Of a stretch of 64,000 bases of DNA, positions 32,230 through 43,074 are shown piece by piece; position 1 is the stretch's first letter; each line of letters starts with the position of its first letter. Source of the DNA: Batillaria attramentaria (taxonomy: Eukaryota; Mollusca; Gastropoda; Batillariidae); NCBI GenBank assembly GCA_018292915.2, contig JACVVK020000058.1, forward strand, positions 1,358,501 to 1,422,500, written 5' to 3'. Under the pieces are notes generated by a model. It had not been told where the DNA came from. It saw only the letters and a program-made list of their open reading frames with translations, and searched no databases. A program made the position numbers and the translations under genes.

Positions 32230-33400
32230 AAGTTTATAAGAGGTGTGCAGAGATAGGGTGATGTTGTCGACCTAGTCGAAAGGCAGATAGGAATAGATAC
32301 GTTTTCAAGTCAGACTTGAAATGACTTATGGACTGTGAGGGAATATGAAAGGTAGGTCGGAAGAGTTCCTTCCAAGAAGCGAATTACCAGTATGAAGATT
32401 TTGTACTGAATGCCCTCGGAGTATTTCGTTTTCAAAATCAGCCATGCCGCGCTGTTTGGAAACGTTTGAGTCTATCTCAGTATCTGGGGTTATGCCGGCA
32501 GACCAGTCAACATCGAATTAAAGAAATCCAGTCGTGATGTGACAAAAGTGTGACCAAGTTTTACACAGGCAGTTTCAGATAAGGTCGGATGGAGGCGGCA
32601 CCTAAACTCAAAAATGCTGCCTGTCTGATTCTGCATCGACAATGTTTGATATCGAGATATTTCACGGAACTCTGAAAATGAATGGTGCTCCCATCTACAA
32701 TCAGAGAGTCACAATCAACTTTTCTGAGGCGTGACGAAGTACCTACAGCCATAACTTCTGTCTTGCCTGTATTAAGCATCAGGTAGTCTAGTGCTGTACG
32801 TTCATCCATGACAAGGTGTCATGAACTCAAGACTGAAGATCCGATCGATTGGAAGAAAAGTCATCTGGCGGTGCACTTTTTGACAGCTCAGTGTCATCTT
32901 TATACTTGTGATAATCACATCCATGACAGCAGCAGATAGGGGCTGGGAGTACAGAGTGAACAGTACAGGACCCAGCACCGATCCCTGTGCGACACCAAAC
33001 ACGAGAGGACTGGGCACAGATATTCCATCAACAACGACAGGCTGTAACCTACCATGGGCATGTGATGAGAACCAGTTCAGAACGATTCCCTTCAGACCGT
33101 ATGTATTTTCTAGTCTTTAGCAAAAGCAGAGAGTACTCCAGCGTGTCTAAAAGCGCGCTGAGGTCAAGGAGTGCCATGAGAGAAACCAGCCTCTCATCGG
33201 GGTGGGTGGGTGTATGGGGGTTTAACGTCCTTTTCCACCACATAGGGTGATATCAAAGACGGGGCAACGATGAAAAAACCAGCACAAATATTTGGCCCCA
33301 GCCGGGATCGAACTCACGACCCGAGCATTAGAAGGCCTCTCATCGGAGGGAACTAACAGGCCATCCATGACATCAGCACGGCTATCTTCACGCTGTGATT
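32230..33400 (-). mobile_element. LINE reverse-transcriptase remnant
   Basis: Minus strand, several frames. It has a LLDLSA-like box near 33170, GVAQGSVLGPVLFTLY near 32990, a NTGKTEVMAVGTSS block near 32760 and a C-terminal HFKSDLKTYLF block near 32300. This order matches Jockey/CR1-type LINEs. The catalytic FADD-like box is lost between frames, so it is dead. It lies in the intron between gene Y exons 8 and 9 and is itself split by a SINE1. Confidence 0.8.
33201..33334 (-). mobile_element. SINE1 nested in the LINE remnant
   Basis: 5'-truncated at the B-box region. Flanked by the 12-bp duplication GCCTCTCATCGG at 33189-33200 and 33335-33346. Confidence 0.9.
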
Positions 33401-33559
33401 TTTCCTATGTAGGGGAATAGAGGAAGAGGAATAAACAGGAGAAAATGCACTTACAACAATACTTTTACGGTTTTCTTTCAGAGTTGACAGATTTACATTG
33501 AACTATTAAACTGATACATCTGAAGGACGGATAAGAAACATAGTGGGCTTTGTACTCAC

Positions 33560-33685
33560 ATCGTCTTCGAATGACAAGAACGATGACAATGATGACAACG
33601 ATAGCGACAACTGATGCCGCAACACCCCCCGCCACCGCTGCAACTGGGAATGATTGTTCCTTGTCGCTTCCTGCCAAGCTGCCTT
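33560..33685 (-). CDS. gene Y exon 8: transmembrane segment
   Basis: Acceptor TTGACAG, donor CGAT|GTGAGT, 126 bp, phase 1 at both ends. It encodes a short stalk GSLAGSDKEQSFPVAA, about 23 hydrophobic residues (GGVAASVVAIVVIIVIVLVI), then RRR as a stop-transfer. It corresponds to 4226-4346 and 56611-56730 in position and pattern. Type I orientation is predicted given the upstream signal peptide. Confidence 0.85.
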
Positions 33686-33711
33686 CTGTCAACACCAAAT
33701 GCAATGACGGC

Positions 33712-33714
<3 letters not shown>

Positions 33715-33778
<64 letters not shown>
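33715..33778. repeat. (CA)n microsatellite
   Basis: Lies about 30 bp before the TM exon acceptor of gene Y. Confidence 0.95.
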
Positions 33779-33780
<2 letters not shown>

Positions 33781-34004
33781 GGTTATTACAAAATAATTAT
33801 TGGTGAAGTCATGTATATACCCGAGGGGCGAAGTCTCATTCGTGCCAAGTTGCAAACATCTATTCTATTAATAATTATTATTAATGTGATATTATTCATG
33901 TACATTACATAATTTTCTCCATCATTAGAAACCTCAAAGTCAAGAAAATGATCATATGGCATATATTTATTTGGCAAACAGCATTCGAGCTTTGCAAGCG
34001 GCTG

Positions 34005-34085
34005 TTTACAGGGTGGGTGGGTGAGTGTTTGGGTTTTTACGGCTGTTTACAGGGTGGGTGAGTGTTTGGGTTTTTACGGCTGTTT
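34005..34085 (-). repeat. duplicated SINE1-tail-like segment
   Basis: Two direct copies of a segment of about 37-40 bp containing GTGAGTGTTTGGGTTTTTAC and CGGCTGTTTACAG; the motif resembles the end of a minus-strand SINE1. Confidence 0.55.
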
Positions 34086-34112
34086 ACAGACTTTAATGTA
34101 AAGTTGCCTTAC

Positions 34113-34454
34113 CTTTCTGTGAGCTTGCTTCAAGGTAGACGGCAACGCTGACTTCACCAAACGCGTTAACAAAAGTCACTTTGTAAAATCCTGAATTTGC
34201 AGTCGTAGTTTCATCGCGAGAAATCGTGCAGTTATTCATGTAGATGGATCCACTTGGTTTGCACAGTACGAGCACATCACTTGTTGCTTTTCCTCTGCCA
34301 GCCTCTTTATCAAAAGGATTTGTATCACCAAAGAATGTCACACGTGGAATAGGTGGAGGGTACCCCATGACAGCAACCGGTTTTTCAGATGTGATGAAAA
34401 GAACCGTAGATCCGTCAGTAAGAAGTTGAAGTTCTTCCGTTACTGTTGGGGCAC
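34113..34454 (-). CDS. gene Y exon 7: membrane-proximal Ig-like domain
   Basis: Acceptor ATTGCAG, donor GAAAG|GTAAGG, 342 bp, phase 1 at both ends. It encodes APTVTEELQLLTDGSTVL, a VLVLCKPSG strand, NNCTISRDETTT and GFYKVTFVNAFGEVSVAVYL. Two Cys are placed differently from a canonical Ig fold, but the GFYKV-NAFGEV ending is the usual F-G hairpin. It corresponds to 57555-57911, which has matching GLYRMKLGNSFGSVDVFI. Confidence 0.8.
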
Positions 34455-34788
34455 CTGCAATAAAGATGAATCACACAATTAAGGAAAATGACATCGTTCA
34501 CCGTTGTTATGACGAGATCATCCGAAAGCAATATGAAATTACCAATTAATCAAAATTTGCAGGGGGGGGGGGGGGGGGGGCAAACATAATCATTTGATTT
34601 ATGAATTAGCCGCATGTGTGGAAGAATTGCCGATAGCAATACGCTGGCTCTACCTGATCGATTGCAAATAAAACGTAAGTTTGTGTACCTGCAGCCCAAG
34701 AAGAAGATTTTAGAAGACATCTTATCTACATTTCGAAATGGTGAATATTCACTGCCTCCACAACTTTGTAGATACCCCCCCCCCCCAC

Positions 34789-34791
<3 letters not shown>

Positions 34792-34856
<65 letters not shown>
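34792..34856. repeat. (CT)n-(CA)n microsatellite
   Basis: A compound tract preceded by poly-C. Confidence 0.95.
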
Positions 34857-34858
<2 letters not shown>

Positions 34859-35202
34859 TGGCGACGAAGTAAGAAAGCATTATTATTACATGTGAATTGT
34901 CTGTATTCAAGTACTCGGTTGAATTCTTTCGTTTTCTCGGTTTGTATTCTACTTAATACTAATGAAATTTTAGGTCACTTTCAATGTCCGGAGACTGTAC
35001 AGGAGAAGTAATGAGAAGTTTAATCTAATAAGTGCACAAAGTGTTTATCGATGCATAGCGCACAGTTACGAAAGAATCAGACGCCTCGTTGATCTCTTCG
35101 GTTGTCCGTGCCTGCATCACATCCAGCATTCTGCGTCCAGGATTGTATTATCCGTTGGTAGACCCCAGCCGAGGTCTGGACCCCAGTAGTTCAAGCCGAG
35201 GC

Positions 35203-35590
35203 AAGCGGTATTTTTCCTACTTACGTCGGCTCCTACCCAGAGCGGGTGTGCTGTGGGTCCAACGGGGATGCTGTTGTCACACAGCCAAGATTCACTCACT
35301 TCACGGGTGCAATTTTAGGGCTGCTTCCCGTGGTATGATACATCTCATGATGTGGATGATTACACGACCGGCACCGCGGGTGCCGCAGTTCCCGGGCCTG
35401 GCGAACGCCGGGATATTTAAGACAGGAATGCGGCCTTGTCCCGCAGCGCCAAACCACACAGACCTCTATAGCATCACCTTTCCGTCATACAAATGTCCCC
35501 TGCCTCCGAGCTTTTCGTAGATTCCATCCATGATGTGGGAGGAACACCCCTGGAGCTGGCAAAGAGCCGGGACAGCCAAACAAACAAAAC
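35203..35590 (+). mobile_element. SINE2, second copy
   Basis: Homologous to 5740-6160 with the same body and an A/C-rich end, lacking a clear tRNA head. In the intron between gene Y exons 6 and 7, antisense to the gene. Confidence 0.75.
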
Positions 35591-35654
35591 AAAACAAAAA
35601 CAACCGCAACACGCTGCTGTTTAGCTTTCGACTTGCTGGCACCTAAATACTTAC

Positions 35655-35963
35655 AGTTCACATGAAGTTTGACACTTTCCTCATCTGTGCCATTGTCGTT
35701 GCTGGCTTCACATCTGTAGATGGCGGCATCTTGACAGCGAGCGGACGTGGTCAGCGTGTACTGTTGGACATTCTCATCCTGACCGCTGGTGTGTGAAGTG
35801 TCCGCCTCTAACGGCTGTCCAGTGTCCACTCTCACCACCCGGATGGACGGCTTGGGCCGCCCGCTGACCGCACATGTTATTGTGACGGTATCACTTTCAT
35901 TGACAGTTAATTCGTCAAGAACGTCGTTGAGTTCGAGAGAAGTGACTATTGGCGATCCCCCGC
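35655..35963 (-). CDS. gene Y exon 6: I-set/C2-like Ig domain
   Basis: Acceptor TTTTTCACAG, donor AACT|GTAAGT, 309 bp, phase 1 at both ends. It encodes GGSPIVTSLELNDVL, a B-strand VTITCAVSGRPKPSIRVV and an F-strand DAAIYRCEASNDNGTDEESV ending LHVN. The two Cys and the Y-x-C-E-A-S-N-x-x-G pattern are textbook for I-set Ig domains. Confidence 0.9.
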
Positions 35964-36042
35964 CTGTGAAAAAAAACAAACAAACAAACAAAAAACAAAT
36001 GAAACGTTTCAGGCAAAATCAGACAGGCCATGACGCACAAAA

Positions 36043-36100
<58 letters not shown>
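36043..36100. repeat. (TA)n microsatellite
   Basis: About 55 bp of alternating TA directly beside the hammerhead-bearing element. Confidence 0.95.
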
Positions 36101-36103
<3 letters not shown>

Positions 36104-36364
36104 AAGATATATATAGGGGAAGTAAGTAAAGCTGAGAGCGCTCCCTAGATCTAGGAGATGTGTGCTTTGTATGCCAGTGGACAAGTCCGCCTTGCCCTAT
36201 ATTGGCTACAAGCCACATTGGAGGGGGGGGGGGGGGACCTACCATCCTACCGCTGAAACGTCTAACAGATCTAAGGGTATCTCACCATTCATAGGGCCCC
36301 CATTCCCCTCCCACCGGAAGGGAAATGGTCGGTACAACCAAGGCCATATGAATTGGTGATTTTA

Positions 36365-36420
36365 GCCGCTCACGACCATGGTTTCGGGTCAATGGGACCC
36401 TCATCAGGTGAGCATGCGGC
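36365..36420 (-). ncRNA. hammerhead ribozyme, copy 1
   Basis: Minus strand: stem I GCTCAC (plus outer GCC after a bulge), core CTGATGA (36407-36401), stem II GGGTC-loop-GACCC, core GAAAC (36385-36381), a very short stem III with loop CATG, triplet GTC, then stem I strand GTGAGC and GGC. The expected cleavage is between 36374 and 36373. The minimal stem III is typical of hammerheads in Penelope-like elements. Confidence 0.85.
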
Positions 36421-36920
36421 GATACCCACGAGGGCTGCAGCGTCCAACCAGCACTAAAAGGCTGCCCCAGAATAATCTGGTGCGTCTCCAGTACTAGCAG
36501 ACGTCGCTACCCTAAAGCTCTGCAAGAGGTTTCAGCGGAAAAAGACTAAATAATTTAGAAGGAGCAACTGCCTAGGTGTAATGTCATGTAATTACATTTA
36601 ATATAGAAAAGGAACAAAGGCGTCACTAAAGCCGAAAACATGCGCTCAATCAGGTCAATTTGAAAGTAGGGGAAGTAAGTAAAGCTGAGAGCGCTCCCTA
36701 GATCTAGGAGATGTGTGCTTTGTATGCCAGTGGACAAGTCCGCCTTGCCCTATATTGGCTACAAGCCACATTGGAGGGGGGGGGGGGGGGGAACCTACCA
36801 TCCTACCGCTGAAACGTCTAACAGATCTAAGGGTATCTCACCATTCATAGGGCCCCCATTCCCCTCCCACCGGGAGGAAAATGGTCGGTACAAACAAGGC
36901 CATATGAATTGGTGATTTTA

Positions 36921-36976
36921 GCCGCTCACGACCATGGTTTCGGGTCAATGGGACCCTCATCAGGTGAGCATGCGGC
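36921..36976 (-). ncRNA. hammerhead ribozyme, copy 2
   Basis: Identical in all core and stem positions to copy 1, expected cleavage after 36930. The two cleavage sites are 556 nt apart, so a transcript through both would release a 556-nt monomer. Confidence 0.85.
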
Positions 36977-37387
36977 GATACCCACGAGGGCTGCAGCGTC
37001 CAACCAGCACTAAAAGGCTGCCCCAGAATAATCTGGTGCGTCTCCAGTACTAGCAGACGTCGCTACCCTAAAGCTCTGCAAGAGGTTTCAGCGGAAAAAG
37101 ACTAAATGATTTAGAAGGAGCAACTGCCTAGGTGTAATGTCATGTAATTACATTTAATATAGAAAAGGAACAAAGGCGTCGCTAAAGCCGAAAAGCTTTA
37201 CTTACTTCCCCTACTTTCAAATTGACCTGATTGAGCGCATGTTTTCGGCTTTAGCGACGCCTTTGTTCCTTTTCTATATTATTTCTCCATTTTCTCATCG
37301 CGAAGACGGAACATACAGACAATTAATGCGAGAGAGAATAAATTGATGAATCAACAGAAATTGCTTCTTTTTTAAAGAAAATGAAAC

Positions 37388-37388
<1 letters not shown>

Positions 37389-37454
<66 letters not shown>

Positions 37455-37467
37455 CCCCCCCCCCCCC
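37389..37467. repeat. (CT)n, (CTAT)n and poly-C tracts
   Basis: Low-complexity pyrimidine run about 80 bp long. Confidence 0.95.
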
Positions 37468-37602
37468 TCCCTGCATGTCCTAGGTTTATACTGCCACGTA
37501 GACCAATTTTGCATTAGTTGTCGAAAGTAACAATATTTTTCACGTAGCCTAGTGCAGACACTCTTAGCCGCGAATTAGTCTTTGTGGCTTGCGCGGCGCC
37601 TG

Positions 37603-37607
<5 letters not shown>

Positions 37608-37692
<85 letters not shown>
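37608..37692. repeat. (CT)n-(CA)n microsatellite
   Basis: Ends about 25 bp from the donor of gene Y exon 5. Confidence 0.95.
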
Positions 37693-37696
<4 letters not shown>

Positions 37697-37716
37697 TTGA
37701 GACATTGGCTACTCAC

Positions 37717-37974
37717 ATGAAAATCGGAGTGTGTAATTCGCTGTTGGCTTCCATGCGTGTGGTCCCCACCTCAACTGACAGGTATACACGCTATTATCGT
37801 ATTCACGCCGGACATTCCTTACAAGCAGCTCTCCTGTGTTGGAATGTCCTGGCCATCTCACTGTTGCGACTGGTTTTCCAGGTCTTCTTTCAGATGAGAC
37901 ATATGTACATCGTAGGTCACTTCCTTCAATCGTGTAATATGGGCAGCCTGCTAATTGTGGAGGACCTGGGTGTT
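37717..37974 (-). CDS. gene Y exon 5: Ig-like domain
   Basis: Acceptor TTTACAG, donor TCAT|GTGAGT, 258 bp, phase 1 at both ends. It encodes RPGPPQLAGCPYYTIEG, LRCTYVSSERRPG, RWPGHSNTGELLVRNVRRE and VYTCQLRWGPH. It differs from gene X exon 5 mainly in loops. Extracellular. Confidence 0.85.
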
Positions 37975-38122
37975 CTGTAAATGTAGTAAAAATAGTTCCT
38001 TTCAGCAAGTAAATCGTCGAAGTTTCAAGTTTTAAGTTTCTTAGTATTCAAAATTTCAAAGACTGGTTGTGTGTTGTAAATGTTTACGAATGAGACTTGT
38101 CGGTTCCGTAGCTGGCACTTAC

Positions 38123-38303
38123 CAAATTGAATGTTACCAACATAATAATGCACTTGAGTTCCCGGAGAGACCAACAAACTGTAGTCGTAGCGTCCGTCCA
38201 CAATCGGAAGAGGCTTTGCGAAATAACACACTCCCCGATAGTACAGACGGTGGGAATTGTCACGGAAACGAGTGGTGGTCATAGGTAGTGTGTCATTCGT
38301 TGT
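38123..38303 (-). CDS. gene Y exon 4: second half of an Ig-like domain
   Basis: The acceptor GTGTGCAG directly ends a (TG)n tract, donor TTTG|GTAAGT, 181 bp, phase 0 to 1. Encodes TTNDTLPMTTTRF, LYYRGVCYFAKPLPIV and YDYSLLVSPG. Confidence 0.85.

Positions 38304-38353
<50 letters not shown>
38304..38353. repeat. (CA)n microsatellite at a splice acceptor
   Basis: As (TG)n on the transcribed strand it runs into CAG, the acceptor of gene Y exon 4. Confidence 0.9.
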
Positions 38354-38355
<2 letters not shown>

Positions 38356-38886
38356 ACCATGAATATCGAGACATTCAATAATATCATTTCTTTTGTCCTT
38401 CTAGATTTCTCGAAAACTATTTTCGCGGGATTAAATCACTATACGAGTAATCCTTTACGATAGGGCGGATTCAGACAATCGGCAATGGTCACTTTTGTTT
38501 TGCAGAGTAAGTCACCAGCACTAAGAAAGTACTTCAAAAGTGATTCACACTATTGTCGTCCGTGAAGCGTTGTACAAACTCGAGATTCAAATATGCTGAA
38601 CAGCTAAGAAGCTTTATATATTTCACTCGTTACAAACCGTACCTCCTTTCAAACTACAGAATGAAGTGCTAAGTGTGCTCTGCAGGGACTATGTATAATT
38701 AAATCCCAAAAGGCCAGCACACAATGTTTAGAGACTTCTTTAAGTTTAGCTAACGCACTTTAAACCGAGGAACGCTGAAACAAACCAACTTGGCATAACT
38801 GGCAGCAGTTATCAACAGCACAGTGCCATTGAAAATCGAAATGATTCGGTTGTTGTTTTGACAAGCACGATTGATGTAAATTTTAC

Positions 38887-39029
38887 CTGTCCATTGTGTG
38901 ACTGATACCAAGTGCAGCTGTAGGTCCCGGTCGAGCTGTAAATCTTGGGGATGCGGCAATATCCGTTCACAGTCCATGTAGCTGCGTTTATCCATACGGA
39001 ACACGAGTTTCGTTCACGTGTGCCGGGGT
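38887..39029 (-). CDS. gene Y exon 3: first half of an Ig-like domain
   Basis: Acceptor TATTCAG, donor ACAG|GTAAAA, 143 bp, phase 1 to 0. Encodes DPGTRERNSCSVWINAATWT, NGYCRIPKIYSS and TYSCTWYQSHNGQ. Confidence 0.85.
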
Positions 39030-39631
39030 CTGAATAATTATCATAATGACATTGATATGTGTCGTGTTAGCCATCTATTGGCAGCAGCCTGAGCCTCATT
39101 ATATCCTTGCTCTAGGGATAAAGCGAAACTGTTGAGAACGGGGCAAAGTTATTGTTGTTGGTGTTGTTCGTATGTTTTAAACAGTATTTGATCTGACGGT
39201 TAGAATGGGCGGATTTCTTTTCACCAATTCACGCGCACATTTCAATGTCATTTCAAAGTCCTGCTTTTTGTCATTGTACACACATGTACATGCTTTCCGG
39301 AACTCCTACAATAAAGATCAGTCAAAATTTGAAGAAACTACTGAAGGTTTTTCAAAACACGCACGCACATAGATTCGACAGCTGTCTGCTTCATTTACTT
39401 TTAAGTTGTCTTTTCAGAGTTAGTGTTTCCAAAACCATGGAGTTTTGAGGATATTAATATTTCACGATAGGACACGTAATGTTACACTGCTTCCCAGAAT
39501 GACTCATCTCCATCATGTGCAAATCTCAACGATTCAATGATCATCTTTGAAAAAGCAGGCCTACCAAGGACGGTAGGTTGTAAACATAAATGGGTGCATA
39601 CGTAAACGAAGAGAAAAGCGTAACGACCACA

Positions 39632-39632
<1 letters not shown>

Positions 39633-39679
<47 letters not shown>

Positions 39680-39686
39680 GCGCGCG
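39633..39686. repeat. (CA)n-(CG)n microsatellite
   Basis: A compound tract in the intron between gene Y exons 2 and 3. Confidence 0.95.
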
Positions 39687-39779
39687 CTCTATGCGTGTTT
39701 CCCTCTCACAAACAAAAATGAACGTAAGACAACGACGATGAAACGCAGATGAAATTATTGTCATTTGAAAAGTACTCAC

Positions 39780-40106
39780 AGACAATGCGTAGATAACATG
39801 CCGCGGTAGGTGGGTACTGAAGACCCCATTGATAACAAGAAAAAGGTTTGTTTTCCTGTTCTCGGATATTTCCTGTGAAAGTCAGCTTGCTTGTTGTCCC
39901 ATTTAACGGCCGTTCCAGTTGTACGTCGTATCCAGTGTTTACTTTGCAAACATTTTTGGTATAGCAGCATCCTATGAATGAAGATGATGTCCCCCAGCAG
40001 ACAGTATCATGCTGTCCTATGTTGTTACACACCAAGGTAAACGGCCGTCCCTCGTCTTCTCGAAGAAATATGCTGTTGTTGTGGTCACAGCCAGCTATTG
40101 TGTAAG
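39780..40106 (-). CDS. gene Y exon 2: Cys-rich V-like Ig domain
   Basis: Acceptor TTTTACAG, donor GTCT|GTGAGT, 327 bp, phase 1 at both ends. Encodes AYTIAGCDHNNSIFL, FTLVCNNIGQHDTVCW, GCCYTKNVCKVNTGYD, KLTFTGNIREQENKPFSC and AACYLRIV. Compared with gene X exon 2 the framework is conserved while the segment after the Trp varies most, as expected of a binding surface. Confidence 0.85.
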
Positions 40107-40144
40107 CTGTAAAACATAAAATGAAAAGGAAATTCAATTGTTAT

Positions 40145-41034
<890 letters not shown>

Positions 41035-41530
41035 TCACCCCTTGGAGAATCGAATACTCTTTTACACTGGCACAGACTGTGTGCATTTGGGGTTCAAGAA
41101 ATGTACACATCCTGCCTTGATGTGTGCACTAAGTGTTTTATTGAATTTTATCTAATTTTGTTTATGAGAGGAGTGGATTTAGCGAACTATAACTCAATGT
41201 CACAGAAGTGCACGGGGGAAGACAGTTGCAGTAAGAGAGAGAGAGAGAGAGATGTGCATCTACAAGCGATACAGTGATTAACGAGAGTCGTAACCTTGAT
41301 GAAGCATTGTAAAAAATATACTTCTCGTCGGAAAGAAAAACAAGTGAAGCGCATAATTATGATTATTTTGTAGGCATGACAGGGATCGCGCCAGTTAACG
41401 CGTAGAAACAATCTATTACACATTTGCGTGTTAATGAATTAGCCGCCAACAACAGGTAAAATTCGCTCATTTAAGTGACTGTTAAGGTTGTAGAATGTCG
41501 CTATACCCAAGTTATACACATTAAAAGAAG

Positions 41531-41531
<1 letters not shown>

Positions 41532-41574
<43 letters not shown>
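41532..41574. repeat. (CA)n microsatellite
   Basis: About 43 bp in intron 1 of gene Y. Confidence 0.95.
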
Positions 41575-41576
<2 letters not shown>

Positions 41577-41893
41577 TTCACCGTCATAGTTTACGAAAAC
41601 AACGTGCAATACTCGTGGAGCAGGCATTTAGACGAGACTGTGACACGGACACTTCAAGGCAACTTCCTTGTTCAGCCCTTGTATTTTCCTGTTGCCTGTA
41701 GAGGATCAAAATAGCTCAAGAATGCGTAAACCAGTCAACACCATTTTAGGTGAAAGTGTTCATTATTGGACTCCAAAGAAACCTATTTTGGTTAACCGTG
41801 AACAGGCGAAACTGTCACAGGGCTTTGTGGTTTTGAAATGCTACGTAATACCACTGTATAGGGTGATTATCAAGCCCTTCTCTGCTCTCGTCA

Positions 41894-41966
41894 GCCGACA
41901 TAGCTCAGCTAGGAGAGCGTTAGACCGAAGATCTGATTGTCCCCGATTCGATTACGGCTTTCGACA
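41894..41966 (+). pseudogene. tRNA-Phe(GAA) pseudogene
   Basis: A 73-nt tRNA-like sequence with GCCGACATAGCTCAGCTAGG, an anticodon loop CCGAAGA (anticodon GAA) and a TTCGAT T-loop. It closely resembles metazoan tRNA-Phe, but the acceptor stem has two mismatches and the T-stem at least two, so it is probably not functional. No SINE tail follows. It lies in intron 1 of gene Y, antisense. Confidence 0.7.
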
Positions 41967-42137
41967 ATAATATTCTCACGATCTCCGTAGATTTAATTTA
42001 GTTTATCATTTCATTTCAAATGCACGAGATCACTTTTTATTTGATAATATTCAGAACTTGCTTCCCTTGATTGGCAGAAAGGAAGGGGCTTTGCCGCCGC
42101 CTCGGCGTAGCCATTTTGCTAGTTGCTTTCGTACTTT

Positions 42138-42180
<43 letters not shown>
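42138..42180. repeat. (CA)n microsatellite
   Basis: About 43 bp next to the exon 1 donor of gene Y. Confidence 0.95.
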
Positions 42181-42182
<2 letters not shown>

Positions 42183-42205
42183 ATTCAACAAACCTTCCAA
42201 CCTAC

Positions 42206-42254
42206 CTTCACAGGACTCCAGGACAAGAGATAGTAAAATAACTGTCAGATGCAT
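42206..42254 (-). CDS. gene Y exon 1: signal peptide
   Basis: ATG at 42254 encoding MHLTVILLSLVLESCEG, a secretory signal; donor GAAG|GTAGGT, phase 1. Paralogue of 10716-10764. The upstream open frame has no ATG. Confidence 0.8.
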
Positions 42255-42996
42255 TTTGTTGTCAAGTGCTGGAATGTCATTGTTCACCAAAGATGTTTAA
42301 AGAGTACGGAGCTGTCAGCGATGTATGGACCGCTCCTGGACACATCTCACCGACACTCAACTCGCAGCATCAGTAGGCTGACGAAGACCATGGGATATCA
42401 TGGCTGAAATATTCCTTGTGTGTAGAATCAAATTCCGGGTCCTTACCCTCTCTTTACGAAAGAAGATCTAAGTTTGCGTAGGCGAAATCGTTTAGAACAC
42501 AGAACACATTCCACTGCCAGTGAAGTGCGTGTACGTCTATCAGTTGCGTTTCTCGATTTTGCATCAACAGCCCCACTCAAGTCTCGCTGTACACAATTTC
42601 AAACTTCCTGGTCGCTGTGCGTGTACCAATGACAAAGAATATCATATTGTGCGTCCGGAAGTTATCGTCTTCCGTTTTCATACCGGACACAATCGCGAGT
42701 GGGCGAGTGTTGATTATGAAGAAATACAGGAATATACATGCGCCAATTCCGCCACAAACAAAAATAAAAAGACTGACAGGGAGAGAGACAGACAGCGAAT
42801 GACAATGATAACAACTTTATTTTTCAACGAGAGTGATGAGTACAATCAGTCCTCGTTCTCTTTCAGTGGGCTTGTTATCTGGCACAAGTTCCAGACAACA
42901 AACCTCAGCAAAAGCAGAGAAAACTGGACTTATTAAAAAGTATTAAGTGGGCCTATTTTGAAAAACATGAGCAAAAAGCGCTTCGGTGACACTTTC

Positions 42997-43074
<78 letters not shown>

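Larger units (their letters stand above)
36113..37285 (-). mobile_element. tandem hammerhead-bearing retroelement (Penelope-like or retrozyme-like)
   Basis: Two direct copies of about 550 bp (about 36113-36661 and 36665-37195), each starting AGGGGAAGTAAGTAAAGC, followed by an inverted fragment of about 90 bp (37193-37285). Each copy contains a complete hammerhead motif on the minus strand. The structure fits tandem pseudo-LTRs of a Penelope-like element, or a non-autonomous retrozyme. There is no convincing protein frame. It lies in the intron between gene Y exons 5 and 6, on the same strand as the gene. Confidence 0.75.

Noticed and set aside
35089..35520. 143-codon plus-strand frame
   Set aside because: It runs through the SINE2 copy and antisense intron sequence; no domain and no paralogue conservation.
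36162..36915. Two near-identical 65-66-codon frames on the plus strand
   Set aside because: They are antisense to the hammerhead-bearing repeat, differ by poly-G length and have no family resemblance.
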